Shown: piece after piece, positions 24,698 to 33,170 of the stretch
Layout of the letters: the number at the start of each line of letters is the position of its first letter
How positions within the stretch are numbered: position 1 is the first letter of the stretch
Assembly (NCBI GenBank): GCA_025352665.1
Contig: JANXSM010000080.1
Coordinates: 62,001-126,000, forward strand
Reading direction: 5' to 3'
DNA length: 64,000 nt
Origin: Rhodospirillales bacterium
GTDB lineage: Bacteria; Pseudomonadota; Alphaproteobacteria; Acetobacterales; Acetobacteraceae
The notes under the pieces: model-generated
Told to the model about the DNA's origin: nothing
The model's input: only the letters and a program-made list of their open reading frames with translations
Databases searched by the model: none
Position numbers and translations under genes: made by a program

Positions 24698-26040
24698 CCC
24701 AGTCCCTGCCCGTCGTCGTCATCGCCGGCCGCCCCAATGTCGGCAAGTCGACCCTGTTCAACAAGCTGGTCGGCCGTCGCCAGGCGATCGTGTCGGATAT
24801 CCCAGGCGTCACCCGCGACCGCAAGGAAGCCGAGGCACTGCTGCGCGGCCGCAATGTCCGCCTGATTGACACCGCAGGCCTCGAGGAAAGCGACCCCGAG
24901 AGCCTATACGGCCGCATGCGCGCGTCCTCCGAGGCAGCTGTTCACATGGCCGACCTGGTGCTGTTCGTGGTCGACGCCCGTGCCGGCATCACCCCGGCCG
25001 ACGAGCATTTCGCCAACTGGCTGCGACGCCAGGGCACGCCGATCCTGCTCGTGGTCAACAAGGCCGAGGGGCGCGTCGGCGCCAACGCGGCGCTGGAGGC
25101 CTATTCGCTCGGCCTCGGCGACCCGGTCGGTGTATCCGCCGAACACGGCGACGGCCTGGCCGACCTCATGAGCGAAATCGCCGACCGGTTGCCGCCGCCG
25201 GCCGAGATCGATGCCAATGCCACCCACGCGCTGAAGCTTGCCATCGTCGGCCGCCCCAACGCCGGCAAATCGACCCTGCTCAACCGCCTGCTCGGCGAAG
25301 ACCGCCAGATCACCGGCCCCGAGCCCGGCCTTACCCGTGATTCCATCGCCGTGCAGATCGTCGACACCGACGGCACGGTGATCGAACTGGTCGACACCGC
25401 TGGCCTGCGCAAGCGCGCACGCATCGAGGAGGACCTGGAGAAAATGTCCGTCTCGTCCGCCATCGAGGCGCTGAAGATGGCCGAGGTCGTGATCCTTGCC
25501 ATCGATGCGGTGGAAGGCATCCACGACCAGGATCTGCAGATCGCCCGCCTGGTCGAACGCGAAGGACGCGCCTGCATCATCGTGTTGAACAAATGGGACG
25601 CCGTACCCGACCGCAACGCCACGCGAAAGGCGATCAGCGATCGGCTGGAGACCTCGCTCGCCCAAATGAAGGGCATCCCCGTCGTCACGCTCTCCGCGCT
25701 GACCGGCCTCAACACCGACAAGCTGCTGCCCGCGGTCCGTAAGGCGCATGAGGTCTGGAATACCCGCGTGCCGACCGGCGCCCTTAACCGCTGGTTCGAA
25801 ACCGCGCTCGAACGCCACCAGGCCCCCCTCGTCGAAGGACGCCGTCTGAAACTGCGCTACGTCACCCAGGCCAAGGCCAGGCCGCCGACCTTCATCATCT
25901 TCGGCACCCGCGCCGAACTAACACCCGAAGACTACCAGCGCTACCTCTCGAACTCGATGCGCGTGGAGTTCGAACTCCCCGGAACCCCGATCCGCCTCCA
26001 GTTCCGAGGCACAAAAAACCCGTTCGCCGACGAGAGCTAG
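24694..26040 (+). CDS. der: Ribosome-assembly GTPase Der (EngA)
   Basis: This protein of about 448 residues has two G domains in tandem: GRPNVGKSTLFN with DTAGLEES and VNKAEG, and GRPNAGKSTLLN (near residue 186) with DTAGLRKRAR and LNKWD. A C-terminal KH-like domain with LKLRYVTQAKARPPTF follows. Der is required for 50S subunit maturation. The expected N-terminus reads TQSLPVVVIAGRPN, but no ATG, GTG or TTG precedes it in frame for over 100 bases. The best candidate is CTG at 24694, which overlaps the bamB stop as CTGA; another CTG lies at 24706. Translation may depend on coupling to bamB. Confidence 0.93.
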   Translation: MTQSLPVVVIAGRPNVGKSTLFNKLVGRRQAIVSDIPGVTRDRKEAEALLRGRNVRLIDTAGLEESDPESLYGRMRASSEAAVHMADLVLFVVDARAGITPADEHFANWLRRQGTPILLVVNKAEGRVGANAALEAYSLGLGDPVGVSAEHGDGLADLMSEIADRLPPPAEIDANATHALKLAIVGRPNAGKSTLLNRLLGEDRQITGPEPGLTRDSIAVQIVDTDGTVIELVDTAGLRKRARIEEDLEKMSVSSAIEALKMAEVVILAIDAVEGIHDQDLQIARLVEREGRACIIVLNKWDAVPDRNATRKAISDRLETSLAQMKGIPVVTLSALTGLNTDKLLPAVRKAHEVWNTRVPTGALNRWFETALERHQAPLVEGRRLKLRYVTQAKARPPTFIIFGTRAELTPEDYQRYLSNSMRVEFELPGTPIRLQFRGTKNPFADES

Positions 26041-26049
26041 AGTCTGGTT

Positions 26050-26302
26050 CCGGCTGCGCCGGATGCGCTCCGCGCGGCCAGGGCGCTGCCCTGGACCTGC
26101 CAGAGGCGAGGCCTCTGGACACCATTCGTTAAGACATGTCTCTGGGTGAGGAGGGGTTCATACCCGCGCGTGTCAGCACCCCGCGGGTCTTAACCCCTCC
26201 TCACCCAGAGACCCGCTTCAATGAGCGGGGTTGCAGGGGCGACCGTCCCTGCTGGGTCCAGGGCAAAGCCCTGGCCGCGCGGAGCGCATCCGGCGCAGCC
26301 GG
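26050..26302. repeat. Long palindromic intergenic element, copy A
   Basis: Outer arms: 32 bp at 26050-26081 (CCGGCTGCGCCGGATGCGCT...) are a perfect reverse complement of 26271-26302, with weaker pairing continuing inward. Inside are a small hairpin CCAGAGGC/GCCTCTGG (26100-26118) and a 21-bp perfect stem, 26138-26158 with 26192-26212. The top of that stem holds ACCCGCG/CGCGGGT. The conserved flanks GGACACCATTCGTT and CTTCAATGA recur in copy B at 49033. No open frame in it looks like a gene. It lies between the convergent der and lptF. Confidence 0.8.
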
Positions 26303-26313
26303 ACCTGACCCGG

Positions 26314-27444
26314 CTACCCGCGGGCGGGGAGGGCTTTGGGGCTGGGGGCCGGGGCGAACAGGTAGATGGCGCAGCCGACACCGGGCAGGATGGCCTGCAG
26401 CCAGATCAGCGGGATCAAGTTTGGTGCCCGGGCGGCGATATTGAGCAACGCCAGGCCGAGTGCCAGCAGCCCGACGACGACGCCGATGGCGATGGCGGGG
26501 CGGATCAGCCCGCCGTGGCGGCGGAAGGCTCCGGTCAGCACCGAGACGAGGGCGATCAGCGTGAACGAGATCACGGTGAAGGGCGCTGCCAGCCGACGAT
26601 GGGCCTCGACCCGCCATTTGCCGATGTCGCGTTCGAACACCACAGCCCCCGGCGGCGGGCTCAGCAGGTCGGTCAGCGACATCTCGCCGGCGTCGCGGTA
26701 GCGCTGTTCCCCGGCCTTGCCGCTCTGCGTGAGGTCGAGTGTGTTCTCGGCGAAAGTGAGCACGTTGAGGCGGCCGGTCTGGTGGTCGAGCTCCTGGCGG
26801 CTGCCGTTGATGAGCAGCACGCGCGGCACGTCGCTCCCTTCCAGCAGGCGGCCGCGCTCGGCCAGAATGGTCGCATGGTTGCTGGGCTGGCGCGCATCGT
26901 CCACCAGGATACCGCGCAGCGTGCCGTCCGCATCGCGGGTGCGAATATAGACGGTCAGGCTGTCCGACACGGTGGTGAACACGCCTTCCTGCAGTAGAAA
27001 CGCAGCCAGACGGTTGCGGATTTCCCATTGATACTGACGGAACTGGCTGAAGCTGGCAGGTACGATCCACAGGTTCAGCGCGAAGCAGCAGGTCGCGACG
27101 ATCAGGCCGAGTGCCAACGCCGGCCGCGCCAATCCAAGCGGCGACAGGCCGGCGGCGCGCATCACCGTCAGCTCTCGGTCGCCGGCCAGACGCTGATAGA
27201 CGAACTGCACCACCACGAATGTGGTGATCGGCAGGATGGTGGCCACGAAATTCGGGATCAGCAGCCCGGTCAGCCCCAGGAACACACCGATGGACAGGCC
27301 CCGGTTGACCACCATTTCGACGAATTTCAGCGACTGCGTGAGCCAGATCAGCGCCACCAGCCCGACCGTCACGGCCAGCAGCGCCACGCATAGCTGGCGC
27401 AGCAGGTAGCGGTCGATACGGGTGATCCAGAGCGCGTTCATCAT
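26314..27444 (-). CDS. lptF: LPS export permease LptF
   Basis: This 376-residue protein has the YjgP/YjgQ layout: three helices at the N-terminus, a periplasmic beta-jellyroll of about 170 residues, and three helices at the C-terminus. Motifs include IDRYLLRQL, LPITTFVVVQFVYQRLAGDRELTVMRAAG and LLQEGVFTTVSDSLTVYIR, which favour LptF over LptG. With LptG and LptB it moves LPS from the inner membrane to the periplasmic bridge. The usual neighbour lptG is not here; instead it follows a GT4 gene and two TPR/GT9 genes. ATGs at 27444 and 27441 are equivalent. Confidence 0.9.
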   Translation of the reverse strand: MMNALWITRIDRYLLRQLCVALLAVTVGLVALIWLTQSLKFVEMVVNRGLSIGVFLGLTGLLIPNFVATILPITTFVVVQFVYQRLAGDRELTVMRAAGLSPLGLARPALALGLIVATCCFALNLWIVPASFSQFRQYQWEIRNRLAAFLLQEGVFTTVSDSLTVYIRTRDADGTLRGILVDDARQPSNHATILAERGRLLEGSDVPRVLLINGSRQELDHQTGRLNVLTFAENTLDLTQSGKAGEQRYRDAGEMSLTDLLSPPPGAVVFERDIGKWRVEAHRRLAAPFTVISFTLIALVSVLTGAFRRHGGLIRPAIAIGVVVGLLALGLALLNIAARAPNLIPLIWLQAILPGVGCAIYLFAPAPSPKALPARG

Positions 27445-27450
27445 CCGAAT

Positions 27451-28527
27451 TTAGCCGAAACGCGGCCGCTTGCCCAGCGCATGCGCACGTTGGTAGCTTT
27501 CCAGCAGCCGGGTGATGACGATGTCGCGGGTGAAGTCCGCCGCGTACCGCTGCAACCCTGCAGCGGCCAGCCGCATCGCAAGCCCAGGCTCCGCCAGCAG
27601 GCGGGACAGGCGATCAGCCAGGGCGGGCGGATCGTCGCGCGGGCACAGCAGGCCATCCACACCGTCGTGAACGTATTGGCGCGCGCCGTCGGCGTCGGTT
27701 GCCACCAGCGGCCGGCCGGCGGCCCACGCCTCGATGATGACGGTTCCGAACGGCTCGTAGCGGCTTGGCAGCACGCAGATGTCGCAGGCCTCCAGCAGCG
27801 CCTTGCGATCCTGCCGCCAGCCGAGGAAGCGCGTGCGATCGGCAAGACCCAGTTCCCGGGCGAGCGCCTCGTAGGCCGCACGCTCCGGGCCGTCGCCGGC
27901 CAGCCAAAGATACAGAGATGGCACGGCCACGGCGGCGCGCAGCAGCGTGTCGATGCCTTTCACCGCGTGCATGCGCGACAGCACGAGAGCGACCGGCGCA
28001 TCGGCAGGTGTCGCAAGGGCCCGCCGGTCGACCGGCGGCGCATCTGGCATGGTGCCGAAGGTATTGGTGGTGAACACCCGCTCAGCCGGCATGCCGCGCT
28101 TGACGATGGATGCGGCGATATCCGGCGTGACCGCGAAGAAACTGTCGCAATGGGCGAAATACTTCAGCTTGTAGTAGTCACCGAACCAGCCGATGGCGGG
28201 GCAGACCAGCTTGGCCGGCACGAACGAGCCGGCGCGCGACATCCATGCGTGCACCAGGTCGGCGCCGATGCTGTCGGCAGTGCGGCGGATCAGGCGCGCG
28301 CCTGGATATAACCGGTCCAACGCCGAAAAGTGCTGCGTCGTGGTGCCGATCCCCGCGTCTGCATAGCGCTGCAAAGGTCCCTCGTACGGGCGGCAGATGA
28401 CATGCTGCTTCACCCCGCGCGCGGCCAGCGCCGTGATCGCGTCCACGGCGAAGGTCTCAGCACCGCCGACGGAGGCACCGGCAATGACGTGCAGTATGCG
28501 CAGGCTGGGCTCCAATCGGTTCAACAC
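27451..28527 (-). CDS. GT4 family glycosyltransferase
   Basis: This 358-residue GT-B enzyme has an N-terminal acceptor domain with ILHVIAGASVGGAETFAVD (the GGAE loop). The C-terminal donor domain carries ALVLSRMHAVKGIDTLLRA, WLAGDGPERAAYEALARELG and the E-x7-E motif PSRYEPFGTVIIEAWAAGRP. The sugar and acceptor are unknown; WFGDYYKLKYFAHCD is seen in LPS or polysaccharide transferases of this group. A GTG at 28527 is the probable start, seven bases after the upstream stop; TTG codons follow it. It ends only seven bases before lptF, which suggests a shared transcript for LPS-related proteins. Confidence 0.88.
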   Translation of the reverse strand: MLNRLEPSLRILHVIAGASVGGAETFAVDAITALAARGVKQHVICRPYEGPLQRYADAGIGTTTQHFSALDRLYPGARLIRRTADSIGADLVHAWMSRAGSFVPAKLVCPAIGWFGDYYKLKYFAHCDSFFAVTPDIAASIVKRGMPAERVFTTNTFGTMPDAPPVDRRALATPADAPVALVLSRMHAVKGIDTLLRAAVAVPSLYLWLAGDGPERAAYEALARELGLADRTRFLGWRQDRKALLEACDICVLPSRYEPFGTVIIEAWAAGRPLVATDADGARQYVHDGVDGLLCPRDDPPALADRLSRLLAEPGLAMRLAAAGLQRYAADFTRDIVITRLLESYQRAHALGKRPRFG

Positions 28528-28534
28528 ACGCAAC

Positions 28535-30217
28535 TCAGGCCGCCGGCACCAAAAGTGCTTCGCGAACCTGCTGGACCACGCTGTCCCAGTCGCCCGGCTC
28601 GGGCTGGCGGAACTGGCGCAGTGTCGGATACCATGGGCTGTCGTCGCGGCCCAACAACCAGCGCCAGCACGTGTCGAAACGGTTGAGCAGCCAGACCGGC
28701 ACGCCGAGCCCGCCGGCCAGATGCGCCACCGAGGTGTCAACGCTGATGACGAGGTCAAGTGCAGACACCAGGGACGCGGTGTCGTCGAAGTTGTGCAGTT
28801 CGCGGGTCCAGTCGAAAACGCCGCACCCGAACGGAATGGCGGACAGTTGCACCGCGGAGGCCCCCTTCTGCAACGACACAAAGCAGGTGTCGGGGATATC
28901 GGCGAGAGCAGCAAGCTGGGCCAGCGGCATGGAACGGCGCCGGTCAATCCTGGCGCTCGCCCGCTGGTCCAGCCGGGGATTGCCCGCCCAGACCAGCCCG
29001 ATCTTGCGGCCGGGCAGCACGGCCAGACGCGACCGCCAGGCCGCGACCGCCGCCGGTGCCGCCAGAAGATACGGTGGCCCGGCCGGAATGGTCGCGACCG
29101 TGAGGCCGAACAGACCCGGCAGGTTCATCAGGTTGCATTCGCAATCTACCGGCGGCAAGGCCTCGCCCTGCGCCAAGACGTGGCATTGCGGCAGAGATCG
29201 TTGCAGCAGCCGTACCAACGGCGCCTGCACCTCCAGCACGATCTCGGCCATGCGCTGCGAAAGCCGAGGGGCGAAGCGACAGAACTGCAGCGTGTCGCCC
29301 AGGCCCTGGTCGATGTGGACGAGAAGGCGGCGCCCAGCGAGGGGCCCAGTTCCGTCCCAGGCGGGAGCCGGCAGGACCCGCCGCTGCGACGGCGCGAGCG
29401 CCTCGCCCCCCAGTGCTTCTCCCCATTGCTGTGGCCATTGCGAGAAATCGCCCAGTAGCAGGCGGCACATGCTGGCGTTCCAGGCAGATGCGAGATGCCC
29501 GGGCTCGGCCGCCAGGGCCTGGTCGTAGCCCGCCAGCGCCGCCTCCGGCGCGCCACCTTCCTGCACGGCACGCGCCCGGTTGTAATGCGCGTTGGCGTGA
29601 TCGGGCCGCGCGCGCAGGGCCGCGTCATAGCCGGCCAGTGCCGCGGCCTGCCGGCCCAGTGCCAGATCGGCGTTGGCCCGATTGGTCAACGCCACCGCAT
29701 CCTCGGGGGCAGCCGCCAGCACCTGGTCGTAGCAGTCGCGCGCCTCCGCCGGACGATCGAGCTCCTGCAGCGCATCGCCGCGCGCGATCAGCAGGCCCGG
29801 CTCGCGCGGTGCAACGGCGAGCCCGACCTCGCTTGCCAGCAGCGCCGGGCCGGGCAGCTCCAGCGCCAGCAACACGCGGGCGAGGTTGTGATGGGCCGGC
29901 ACGAAGTCGGGTGAGGCCCGCAAGGCCGCCAGATAACCCTGCCGCGCGTCCTCCAACCGTCCCAGCCCATGCAGCACATTGGCGCGGTTGAACAACGCCG
30001 GCACCATGGCGGGATCGGTCGCGAGCGCGCGTTCGATGCTGGCCAGCCCCGGCCCGGTCTCACCACGCGCGCAGAGCAGCAGGCCGAGCAGATGCAAAGC
30101 GTTCGGCTCGCCCGGCGCCACCGCCAGCACGGCAAGGTAGCCCGCCTCGGCCGTGGCGGCATCGCCTGACTGATGCGCGCGCACAGCGGTCTGCAGCAGG
30201 ATCAGCGCATCACTCAT
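28535..30217 (-). CDS. TPR protein with GT9-like glycosyltransferase domain (first of a pair)
   Basis: This 560-residue protein has about eight tetratricopeptide repeats in the first 290 residues (for example ALFNRANVLHGLGRLEDARQG, ARDCYDQVLAAAPEDAVALT). A C-terminal GT-B domain follows, with LLVHIDQGLGDTLQFCRFAP, KIGLVWAGNPRLD and SVDTSVAHLAGGLGVPVWLL. The last motif is the donor-site signature shared with heptosyltransferases. Similar TPR-GT proteins in alphaproteobacteria are thought to glycosylate surface structures. It is paralogous to the next gene upstream, with which it overlaps by eight bases. Confidence 0.85.
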   Translation of the reverse strand: MSDALILLQTAVRAHQSGDAATAEAGYLAVLAVAPGEPNALHLLGLLLCARGETGPGLASIERALATDPAMVPALFNRANVLHGLGRLEDARQGYLAALRASPDFVPAHHNLARVLLALELPGPALLASEVGLAVAPREPGLLIARGDALQELDRPAEARDCYDQVLAAAPEDAVALTNRANADLALGRQAAALAGYDAALRARPDHANAHYNRARAVQEGGAPEAALAGYDQALAAEPGHLASAWNASMCRLLLGDFSQWPQQWGEALGGEALAPSQRRVLPAPAWDGTGPLAGRRLLVHIDQGLGDTLQFCRFAPRLSQRMAEIVLEVQAPLVRLLQRSLPQCHVLAQGEALPPVDCECNLMNLPGLFGLTVATIPAGPPYLLAAPAAVAAWRSRLAVLPGRKIGLVWAGNPRLDQRASARIDRRRSMPLAQLAALADIPDTCFVSLQKGASAVQLSAIPFGCGVFDWTRELHNFDDTASLVSALDLVISVDTSVAHLAGGLGVPVWLLNRFDTCWRWLLGRDDSPWYPTLRQFRQPEPGDWDSVVQQVREALLVPAA

Positions 30218-31604
30218 TCATCGGCCCGGCATGCACAAGTGCTGCGACCACCCGGTCCACCACCCCCACCCAGTCGCCGGGTGTCGTCTGGGTGAACAGG
30301 CGCATGGTCGGATACCAGGGCGTGTCCTCGCGATCGTGCAGCCAGCGCCAGCAGCTGTCGTATCGGTTCATCACCCAAACCGAAATGCCGAGGGCGCCGG
30401 CCAGATGCGCCATGGCGGTGTCCACGGTGATCAGCAGGTCAAGCCCCGCCACCAGGGCCGCAGTGTCGGCGAAGTCGTCGAGTGCGTCGGTCCAGTCGAT
30501 CAGATCGAGACCCGCCGGCGCGCGGGTCAGCTCAGCGGCCGGTGGGCCTTTCTGCAACGAGAGATACCGCACGCCAGCAACCGTTGCGAGCGGCGCCAGC
30601 TGCGCGAGGCGCATCGAGCGGCGCCGGTCGACGCGGTTGGCATACGCCAGCTCCGGCCGCGGCGCACCCGACCATACCAGCCCGATTCGGCGCCCCTTGA
30701 GCGTGGAAAGCCGGCTCTGCCACGCCAGCACCTGGCGCGGGTCTGGCCTCAGATAGCCGATATCGCCGGGGATCGTGCCCAACTCGGTGCCCAGGGCGAA
30801 CGGCAGGCTCAGCAACGGGCATTGCAGATCGAACGGCGGCAGCGGCCCCGCGAGGTCGACCACCTCGGCCACCGCGGGCAGGCTGGCCAACAGGCGAACC
30901 AGCGGCTTCTGCACGGCGAGCACCACCCTCGCCCCCATGGCACCCACCAGCGGCGCGTAACGGCAGAACTGCAGCGTGTCGCCGTAGCCCTGCTCGGCAT
31001 GCAGCAGCACGGTGCGACCCGCGATATCCTGGTGACCTTCCCACCGTGGCCCTTCGGTGCCGGGGGCCGGGCGCAGCGCCGTTTGCCAGCGCCATTCGTA
31101 ATCCGCCCAGCCCTGGCGGAATTCGCCCTGTTGCAGCCGCGTCAGCGCCATGTGCCACAGCACGTCGGTGAACGCCGGATCGGCTGCGATGGCGCGGGCG
31201 AAACTGTCCAATGCCTGCGCGAAGCGGCGCATCTCCTGCAGCACCAGGCCACGATTGGACAGGGCGACGGCGAACTCGGGCGTAATTTCAAGCGCCCGGT
31301 CAAAGCTCGCCAGCGCCTCTTCCAGCCGCCCCGACTGGTGCAGCACGCTGCCGAGATTGCTGTGGACCTCAGCATTGTCGGGCTGCTGCGCCCGCGCCTG
31401 CAGCAGCATGTGGAGCGCGCGTTCCAGCTGCTCGGCTGCGAACAGCACCACGCCGAGCATGTGCTGGGCCGCGGGATTGCCGGGGTCCTCGGCCAGCACA
31501 TGCAGATATAGATTGCCGGCCTCGGCGAAGCGACCCGCCTTATGGTGGTCGACCGCCGCTTGCAGGCGGTGCATCAGGTCAGGGCGAAGCTCGGCGGTCG
31601 TCAT
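30210..31604 (-). CDS. TPR protein with GT9-like glycosyltransferase domain (second of a pair)
   Basis: This protein of about 464 residues has four or so TPRs in the first 170 residues (NPAAQHMLGVVLFAAEQLER, EVHSNLGSVLHQSGRLEEAL). The same C-terminal domain as its neighbour follows: VLLHAEQGYGDTLQFCRYAP, RIGLVWSGAPRPELA, TVDTAMAHLAGALGISVWVM and SCWRWLHDREDTPWYPTMRL. The pair clearly arose by tandem duplication followed by change in TPR number. The ATG at 31604 is chosen over 31628, since conserved sequence begins after it. It heads the string leading through GT4 to lptF. Confidence 0.85.
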   Translation of the reverse strand: MTTAELRPDLMHRLQAAVDHHKAGRFAEAGNLYLHVLAEDPGNPAAQHMLGVVLFAAEQLERALHMLLQARAQQPDNAEVHSNLGSVLHQSGRLEEALASFDRALEITPEFAVALSNRGLVLQEMRRFAQALDSFARAIAADPAFTDVLWHMALTRLQQGEFRQGWADYEWRWQTALRPAPGTEGPRWEGHQDIAGRTVLLHAEQGYGDTLQFCRYAPLVGAMGARVVLAVQKPLVRLLASLPAVAEVVDLAGPLPPFDLQCPLLSLPFALGTELGTIPGDIGYLRPDPRQVLAWQSRLSTLKGRRIGLVWSGAPRPELAYANRVDRRRSMRLAQLAPLATVAGVRYLSLQKGPPAAELTRAPAGLDLIDWTDALDDFADTAALVAGLDLLITVDTAMAHLAGALGISVWVMNRYDSCWRWLHDREDTPWYPTMRLFTQTTPGDWVGVVDRVVAALVHAGPMNE

Positions 31605-31710
31605 GGCGTGATAGTACGCCCTCGCCACTGCGAGATAAACCTGCCCTCTGCGCGACGCCTCGCCACCGCCACAGAGAAGATGATTGCGTGATAAACCCTC
31701 CGGGTGCGAA

Positions 31711-31724
31711 CGGAGGCACCTCCG
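31711..31724. promoter_or_regulatory. Palindrome upstream of the TetR gene (candidate operator)
   Basis: CGGAGG at 31711-31716 is mirrored by CCTCCG at 31719-31724 with a two-base centre, and ATAAA/TTTAT flank it more widely. It lies 27-40 bases before the ATG at 31751, between the TetR gene and the divergent TPR/GT9 string. The position fits autoregulation and possibly control of the glycosyltransferase genes. Confidence 0.4.
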
Positions 31725-31750
31725 ATTTATTCGAGGACCCTCAAACCGTC

Positions 31751-32338
31751 ATGAACCAGCCAACCCCAGCCCCCAGGGCCCTGCGCACGGACGCAAGGCG
31801 CAACCGGGACAAGCTGCTGGGCATCGCCGCGGGCGTGTTCGCCGAGCAAGGCGTCGGCGCGTCGCTGGAGGAGATCGCACGCCGGGCCGGGGTGGGTATC
31901 GGAACGCTATACCGCCATTTCCCCACCCGCGAGCATCCGGTGGAACAGGTCTATGGCCATGAGGTGGCAGCCCTCGGCGCGGCCGCGGACGAATTGTCCC
32001 GCCAATACCCGCCCGATGTCGCGCTGGCCGAGTGGATGCAGAGCTTCGTGCTGTTCGTCGCCACCAAACGTGGCATGGCCGACAGCCTGCGCATCCTGCT
32101 CAGCGCCAATTCCGGCTTGTTCACCAAGCCGTTCGGGCTAGTGCCGCCAACCCTGCAGCGGCTGCTCGATGCCGCCGTCGCGGCCGGCACGATCCGCGCC
32201 GATGTCGATGCCGTCGACATCCTGCACGGGCTGTCCGGCCTGTATTCCGCCCCGGCCGGACCGGAGTGGGAACCGCGCGCCCGCCGCCTGACCGCTGTGG
32301 TCATCGACGGCTTGCGCTGGGGCGCGCCCAAAATATAA
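31751..32338 (+). CDS. TetR-family transcriptional regulator
   Basis: This protein of about 195 residues has an N-terminal TetR helix-turn-helix (RRNRDKLLGIAAGVFAEQGV, ASLEEIARRAGVGIGTLYRHF). Its C-terminal ligand domain has the SbtR-like pattern (LSRQYPPDVALAEWMQSFVLFVATKRGM). An in-frame ATG at 31688 would extend it by 21 residues across a palindrome that looks like an operator, so the start at 31751 is preferred. The ligand is unknown. It is divergent from the TPR/GT9 genes and converges with the PfkB gene, whose stop lies two bases away. Confidence 0.9.
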   Translation: MNQPTPAPRALRTDARRNRDKLLGIAAGVFAEQGVGASLEEIARRAGVGIGTLYRHFPTREHPVEQVYGHEVAALGAAADELSRQYPPDVALAEWMQSFVLFVATKRGMADSLRILLSANSGLFTKPFGLVPPTLQRLLDAAVAAGTIRADVDAVDILHGLSGLYSAPAGPEWEPRARRLTAVVIDGLRWGAPKI

Positions 32339-32339
32339 G

Positions 32340-33170
32340 TCATGCGGGGTCGAGCACGCGCAGCATCGCGGGCCGTGCCGCAATGAAACGGGCCGCCGCG
32401 GCCTGGCCCCGCACCACGGCCGCATCCGCATCGGCGCCGCAGGCCAAGGCCTCGAGCAGGCCTGCTGCAAAGAAGTCGCCGGCGCCGATGCTGTCGACCG
32501 ACAGCGGCGCGGCGCAGACCATGCGCCGCACCCCCTGCGCATCTGCGATCTCCACGCCGTGGCGACCGTCGGTAACCACCACGAAGCGCAGCGCCGTACC
32601 ATCGCGTTCCAGGCGTTTGCGCCACAGCGCGTCGGCGGGGATATCAGCGACATCGGAACGCGAGGCGATCAGCCCATGCGCGGGCCGGCTCTCCTCGGGA
32701 TCCGCCGGCAGCTGGGCGACTAGCCAGTTCCGCGCCAGCAACGGCTGCAGGCTGGTCGGTGCTGCGAGCCGGGCAAAGTTGACATAGACGATCGAGCAAA
32801 CCCGCTGGAACACCGCCACCGGCAACAGCTGCGCGCGCCGCCCCCCGCCGATCAGCGTGCGCTCGCCATCGGGGTCGAGCAGGATCTCCCCCGGGGTGGT
32901 CACGCCCTGAGGTCGCTCGACGCCATCGACGGCAAGCCCCGCGGTGCGGATCGCGTCAACCATCTGCTCGCCCAATGCGTCCGTGGCAATGCGGGCGGCG
33001 ATCAGCGGGACGTGGCCGAGACCCGCCAACGCCGCGGCCGTGTTCGCAGCGCCGCCGCCAATGCGCAGCACGCGGTCCAGGCATTGCAGCCGCGCGCCCG
33101 TCTGCAGCTTGCGGTCGAGCCGCCAGATGCGGTCGACGCCGACATTGCCAGCAACCAAGATCCTGGTCAT
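32340..33170 (-). CDS. PfkB-family carbohydrate kinase
   Basis: This 276-residue ribokinase-fold enzyme has the N-terminal ILVAGNVGVDRIWRLDR and the RIGGGAANTAAALAGLG motif, which is PfkB signature 1. The second signature, VDSIGAGDFFAAGLLEAL, contains the catalytic Asp. The substrate cannot be named; the short length and the WxxD context match sugar kinases of the adenosine/fructose kinase type. Its ATG overlaps the upstream DUF2161 stop as ATGA, so the two are probably co-expressed. Confidence 0.87.
   Translation of the reverse strand: MTRILVAGNVGVDRIWRLDRKLQTGARLQCLDRVLRIGGGAANTAAALAGLGHVPLIAARIATDALGEQMVDAIRTAGLAVDGVERPQGVTTPGEILLDPDGERTLIGGGRRAQLLPVAVFQRVCSIVYVNFARLAAPTSLQPLLARNWLVAQLPADPEESRPAHGLIASRSDVADIPADALWRKRLERDGTALRFVVVTDGRHGVEIADAQGVRRMVCAAPLSVDSIGAGDFFAAGLLEALACGADADAAVVRGQAAAARFIAARPAMLRVLDPA

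Noticed and set aside
26050-26302. Considered as a retron msr/msd or diversity-generating template
   Set aside because: No reverse transcriptase lies near either copy, and the fold lacks the expected branching-G arrangement.
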